NCBI GenBank assembly: GCA_963924555.1
Contig: OZ004594.1
Span: forward strand, 4,805,563-4,869,562
DNA from: Crambe crambe
Taxonomy: Eukaryota > Porifera > Demospongiae > Poecilosclerida > Crambeidae
Direction of reading: 5' to 3'
Length of the DNA stretch: 64,000 nt
In this document: positions 58,897-64,000 of the stretch, piece by piece
Layout of the letters: each line of letters starts with the position of its first letter
How positions within the stretch are numbered: the first letter of the stretch is position 1
Notes under the pieces: generated by a model
Told to the model about the DNA's origin: nothing
What the model saw: only the letters and a program-made list of their open reading frames with translations
Databases searched by the model: none
Program-made: the position numbers and the translations under genes

Positions 58897-60900
58897 GTCC
58901 AATACTTATTCATAATTATGGTAGTACATTTAGTGAAGGATGCTTATTCATCCAGGCATTATGAAGCACTCAAGTACATTATGATAGTGATTATGGGTGG
59001 TGGGGAATATAAAAGTTCAGATAAGGATGTAGCTAAACTTCACAATGCTTGTCTGAGAGGACAACTAGATGTTGTGGAGAGGTTAGTGACTACAAAACAT
59101 GTTGACCCAACAATTATGGACAATAATGATTTTACACCACTCGAAAATGCTTGTATGGGAGGACATCTGAATGTAGTTGAGTGGTTAGTTACTACAGCAC
59201 ATGTTGACCCGGACCCAGTGAAGGATGATTTTTACCTATTAATAGTTTATATGGGGGGACATCTGAATATAATTGAGTGGTTAGTAATTACAGCACATGT
59301 TGATCCAACTATCAAGGACAATGATGGTTGGAACATACTTCACTTAGCTTGTATATTTGGGTATCTAAATATTGTTAAGTGGTTAGTGACTACAGCACAT
59401 GTTGATCCAGCAATCAAGAACAATGATGGTTCGAACCCACTTCACTTTGCTTGTGAATTTGGATATCTAGAAATAGTTAAATGGTTAGTGACTACAGCAC
59501 ATGTTGATCCAATGATTAAGGACAATGATGGTGAGATCCCACTTTATTATGCTTGTGAAGAGGGACATGTTCATATTGTTAAGTGGTTCTTCACTAGTGT
59601 ACATATCAGTCAATCCATTAAGGAGAGTTGTGGTTGCCAACTACTTAATGATGCATGCATTAAAGGTGATAAGGAGAGAATTAGGTGGTTGGTGAACTCT
59701 GCAGGTATTGATCCAACAGTCCTGGATAGTTCAGGTTTGACCCCACTACACATTGCTAGTGATATGGGACGTCTGGACATAATTGAGACACTAGTGGTTG
59801 AATTACATGTTGACCCTAACATTAAAAATATATTGGGTTGGACCCCACTACACTTTGCCTGTAGAAAGGGTTATATAAATATTGTTGAGTGGCTAGTTAC
59901 TAAGACTGAGTGCAATCCAAATATAAAAGATATGGAAGGGTTATCTCCACTTACTGTTGCCTTTAATTATAAGTGCCAAAGTGTGGTCAAATACCTGATT
60001 GAGAGAGATTGTGAGTGTGATCCAAAGATACCTTTCATGATAAGTGTCTATGAGCACTGTACTCAAAAGCCATTCCAATCACTAAAGAAATTTGAAGATG
60101 GAGTTTTCACATGTGTTAGTGATAAGTATGGTAGTACCATTTCAAATCTTAATTTGAAGGTATTTGTAGTTGGTAATCCTTCAGCTGGTAAGAGTACTCT
60201 TATCAAGGCCATACAAGATAAAGTGGGTAGGAATATGTTTAAAGATCTTGCTGCTGTATTTAGAAGTGTATCTGGTGTTGAGTTGAAAACAGCTGGAATA
60301 GTACCTATCACCATTCAATTTGGTAGTTCAGGGAATGTCACGATTTTGCTGGCCAGGCTGAATACTACAGCAGCCATGCAGCTATGTTGAAGAACCTCAC
60401 CTCCTCACCTGGAAATGTTATTCTTATCGTTATCGATCTGAGTAAGGATGTTACTGAAGTCAGTTCTGCATTGAAGTATTGGAGTTCTTTTGTATCAAAC
60501 CTTGAAGCTCACAAGCAAAACAATTTGATTGTTTTCACTCATATTGATGCCATCAGAGGTAAGCCTGTTCAAAAGATAGAGCAAGTTAAAAGCTTGACCA
60601 ATATAGAAGCAGGATTATTAGACTTGGGTAATTTTTATTAACTGCACCAAAGCATCGTCCAAAGGTCTTGATTCTCTCTGTAAGATCATCACTAAAAGAT
60701 GTACAGAGTTTCATAATGAAATGCAGGTAGACCTTTATACATCTTTTATTTTTGGTTTCCTGCATTCCTCTTCAAGTAATGATGTAGCACTTAAATTAAA
60801 TGCATTAATAGAGTTATTACAAACCCAAAAAATTGCCATAAATGAGTTATGTTTAATTGATACACTTCATAACTTGAATCAACAAGGCAAGATTCGTTTA
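58897..60900 (+). pseudogene. Family copy E, inverted middle (ankyrins and ROC)
   Basis: On the plus strand, opposite to the rest of copy E. It begins in the N-terminal region (VKDAYSSRHYEALKYIM), continues through about ten ankyrin repeats, the P-loop GNPSAGKSTLIKAIQDK and the ROC domain, to NLNQQGKIR. The ROC part is broken at about 60342 (bases lost just before the DFAGQ codons) and again at about 60640. Flipping this 2.0-kb block would join it to the flanking minus-strand pieces with almost nothing missing, so it is a simple inversion of the gene's middle rather than a separate gene. Confidence 0.9.
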
Positions 60901-61094
60901 TTAGGTAATCTCATCATCTCACTCACCACCTTTTCCCATCCGCTAAGCAGTGCAGACTCAAGAGCACCACTGTTCCACTTCTTAGGCAAGGGAAGTTGAT
61001 GAAGAATCTCCAGCAAATCATCTTCTCTACAATTATCAGCTGCTGACAAACTCTGGACTGCCCTCAATGCTCTATTCACATCAAATAATGCCAT
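60901..61094 (-). pseudogene. Family copy E, N-terminal part
   Basis: It starts at 61094 (MALFDVNRALRAVQSLSAADN), reads to SEMMRL, and then runs into the right border of the inversion. It is preceded by the usual upstream flank (61095-61384) and then by the intact HMG-box gene, the likely original neighbour. Confidence 0.9.
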
Positions 61095-61384
61095 TTTATG
61101 GAGCTTAAGCTAGCTAGTTCCAAGCAGAAAGGTCGAACTCTGGATAAACAACCTATTTTAACATTATTCATTAGCTGTAATGAATACCTTTAGTCAATAT
61201 TCATGACACAACATACATTTACGTAGCTATGCGATTTGAGCTTATACGTAGCTAGCACAAAAATTAAACAATTAATTACGTAGCTAACTATTTTAAACAT
61301 GAAAAAAAATTTTCAGTGATGTTGAAGATATATAGCTAACAGACAGCAAGTCATGAATTACAATATGCAATCTGTTCTATGACA

Positions 61385-61582
61385 CTATCTTGAAGTGTCT
61401 AGAAGTGAACTACCACCACCACCAGTAGCAGAGTCTGCTTTGGTTTGCATTGCCATCTCCTGCTTCTTCAAGGAGTATTCCTCCATCTCTTTGTCATAGC
61501 GTGCTTTGTCAACTGTGTACTTGTTGTAGTATCTCTAGAACCATTCATAAAACAGCAATTCATAAAACACTAAAACACACAC

Positions 61583-61634
<52 letters not shown>

Positions 61635-62964
61635 AGGGGACTCCAAGGGATACTGTATGCAAGGCTCATAACAGGTTGTTGTTGTTTTTTTGTTGTTGTT
61701 GCTTTTTCTTTGTACACATACCGTCTTATCATCATTGGGTGTTTCGCTCCACAATTTAGCAAGTGCCTTGGTGAGGTCATGCTGTCCAGACACACCTTCC
61801 TCTCGAAACTGCTCCTGAAGGGAAGCTCGTCTCTCTTGGCAGAACCAGAAGAAAGCATTGGATGGTTTCTTAGGAGCATTGGGATCAGCATCTGGCTTCT
61901 TCCTCTTTGAAGCCGGATTTCCACGAGAAGATGTATTCTGAGCTTTTACTTTGGTGCCTTTCGTCTTTTTGGCCTTTGAAGCACTGAGTGAACTGGTTCC
62001 AGTTCCAAGAATGGGAACAGAAGCAGGGACTAAGGAAGTTGGTGTCACAATTACTGATGCAATAGGTGATTGAAGAGGAGTGGAGCTGGATATTGCACGG
62101 CTATGAGGAGTAGGGGCCTTGAAACCTGAAGGTGAGTAGCCACCAACACTGTGATTGTTACTATGGTGGGCATTATTTGGAACATGAAACATTTTCAATT
62201 CCTGTTCTGAAGTGCCACCCAGTGACTTCAAGTGAAGCAGCTGTGAGTCCAACTCAGCTCTGATCTTGACAGCTGTGGCAAGAAGTGCCTTCTCATTGTC
62301 AGGATATGGAATGGTGTCCGAAGTCAAGGAGACTGTATACCTTGGAATCTCATCCAAGACTTCAAACTGCTCCAGACGCTTGATTAAGAGGCTATTTGTA
62401 ATACAAAGGGCAGTAATAGTGACAGAATGTAGTTTATGAGAGGTCAAGTAGAGATAGAAAATTGTAAGAAAGAATTTTTGACTTCTCAAACTCAAAGTAT
62501 TCTGTAGTGAAGTACCTCTTTTCACTCTCTGTTGTCTGAATCATACAATGGATCTTCCTGGTTCGGGCAAGTAGAATATCATTCATCTGCAGACCATTCA
62601 GAACACAGGATTACTCATTGGACAGTAAACAGGAAACCAGATTCAGCTCTAGCCAGACACCCTTATGAATGTGGCCATTGGCTGTAAAGTTAACTACAGG
62701 CATAGGGAGCTAACTGTGGATTCATAAAGGTCTCTGTGCTGTAACCAGCAATAAAGTAGCAGCTCCATTAGACACAATCATACACCTCCTATAAATATTC
62801 AATACAGATTTATCACTAACCTCTTCATATTCGTCACATTTCCTCTTCAAAAGGTTACATTTCTTGATCCAAAGAGCTTTCTCCTCAGTATTCTGTTGAG
62901 GCAGTACTCTATTGGCAGTTGTAGTGCTCTCCTTAGGCTCGTTGTCCTCCATCTTGGCAAGCAT
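61385..62964 (-). CDS. HMG-box protein, NHP10/TFPT-like INO80-type subunit
   Basis: Four exons: 62821-62964, 62516-62586, 61722-62391 and 61385-61534, all GT-AG, joining in frame to 344 aa. Residues about 30-90 form a coiled-coil (WIKKCNLLKRKCDEYEE, MNDILLARTRK, LLIKRLEQFEV) that aligns without gaps, from memory, to the N-terminal region of human TFPT (INO80F). A Ser/Thr-rich linker follows, then a basic stretch KRKKPDADPNAPKKPSNAF and an HMG box (about 240-315; FFWFCQERR, KLWSETPNDDK, RYDKEMEEYSLKKQ). Yeast Nhp10 has the same coiled-coil plus HMG-box plan. A chromatin-remodelling role in the nucleus is inferred. An alternative start is Met5. Intron 3 holds a long TG run. The 3' end of this gene is what has been copied along the array. 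Confidence 0.88.
61579..61631. repeat. (TG)n microsatellite in intron 3 of the HMG gene
   Basis: About 26 TG units preceded by a short CA run, so the locus can fold on itself. It lies in the last intron, within 190 bp. Confidence 0.95.
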
Positions 62965-63149
62965 TAGTAGGTAAAGGGTATATCTTTATAAAGGCTAGAT
63001 AGTCTATATATCTTGACACCATGATGACCCCTTACCATAGTTCACTAGGTAAAGGGTGTCTTCGCTCTCTAGCTCTCTCGATCGCTAGCTCATATCATCT
63101 AGTTCTCTAACTCATGCATGATGATCCCGTACCTACATACACCACAAAG
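62965..63149. promoter_or_regulatory. Shared divergent promoter of the HMG and ZNF330 genes
   Basis: Only 185 bp separate two start codons on opposite strands. It contains AGGTAAAGGGTATATCTTTA and a second copy of AGGTAAAGGGT (about 63050), and CTCTCTAGCTCTCTCGATCG. Both neighbours are housekeeping nuclear genes, which suits a bidirectional promoter. No experimentally defined site can be named. Confidence 0.6.

Positions 63150-64000
<851 letters not shown>

Noticed and set aside
58918..60390. A separate plus-strand ankyrin-ROC gene starting with ATG
   Set aside because: It lacks the family N-terminus, COR and death parts, which lie on both sides on the other strand. An inversion within copy E explains it better, and the ROC part is frameshifted.
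61590..61910. Protein with a long Cys-Val repeat at the TG run
   Set aside because: A translation of the (TG)n microsatellite in an intron of the HMG gene, not a gene.

Overview
The window looks like nuclear DNA of an early-branching animal, most probably a demosponge of the Amphimedon type. The reasons are spliced animal genes with clear relatives elsewhere (VWA7, ZNF330, an HMG-box INO80-type subunit), AT-rich DNA full of TAGCTA-type words, a large intronless ankyrin-ROC-COR family, and a beta-helix/multi-membrane-pass receptor of a kind I associate with sponge gene sets. The phylum is inference.

Layout, left to right. (1) 1-4344: copy A of a repeated minus-strand gene family with the order N-terminal helical region, ankyrin repeats, ROC GTPase, COR, death-like domain; it is frameshifted. 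(2) 5134-8712: a secreted/membrane protein with GGxI beta-helix repeats and 8-9 membrane segments. (3) 8.7-12.4 kb: short repeats, a VWA-domain fragment, a relic of the family array and palindromes. (4) 12460-20180: a six-exon VWA7-like gene, fully modelled. (5) 22.5-33.6 kb: family copy B, with a premature stop and split by a 7.6-kb Gmr1-like Gypsy retrotransposon (integrase before reverse transcriptase), which itself carries three further insertions. (6) 36.4-40.0 kb: copy C, heavily frameshifted. (7) 40.2-48.5 kb: a repeat-rich block with two more copies of a 1,109-bp element, a foldback element, inverted repeats, tandem duplications and transposon remnants. (8) 51363-54749: copy D, the only intact family member (1128 aa, one exon). 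(9) 57.6-61.1 kb: copy E, whose middle 2 kb has been inverted in place. (10) 61385-62964: an intact four-exon HMG-box gene, divergent from (11) the start of ZNF330 at 63150, 185 bp away.

The family array appears to have grown by tandem duplication of a unit that took in the family gene plus the last exon and part of exon 3 of the neighbouring HMG-box gene. Truncated HMG pieces lie beside copies B, D and next to the copy C/D interval, and only the rightmost HMG gene is whole. Copies A and E share one C-terminal subtype; B, C and D share another, and B and D are almost identical over their 3' halves and 3' flanks.

The ankyrin-ROC-COR-death order is that of animal death-associated protein kinase (DAPK1) without the kinase. 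I regard this fast-changing array as the most interesting system here; a role in cell-death or innate-immune signalling is a hypothesis, not something the sequence shows.
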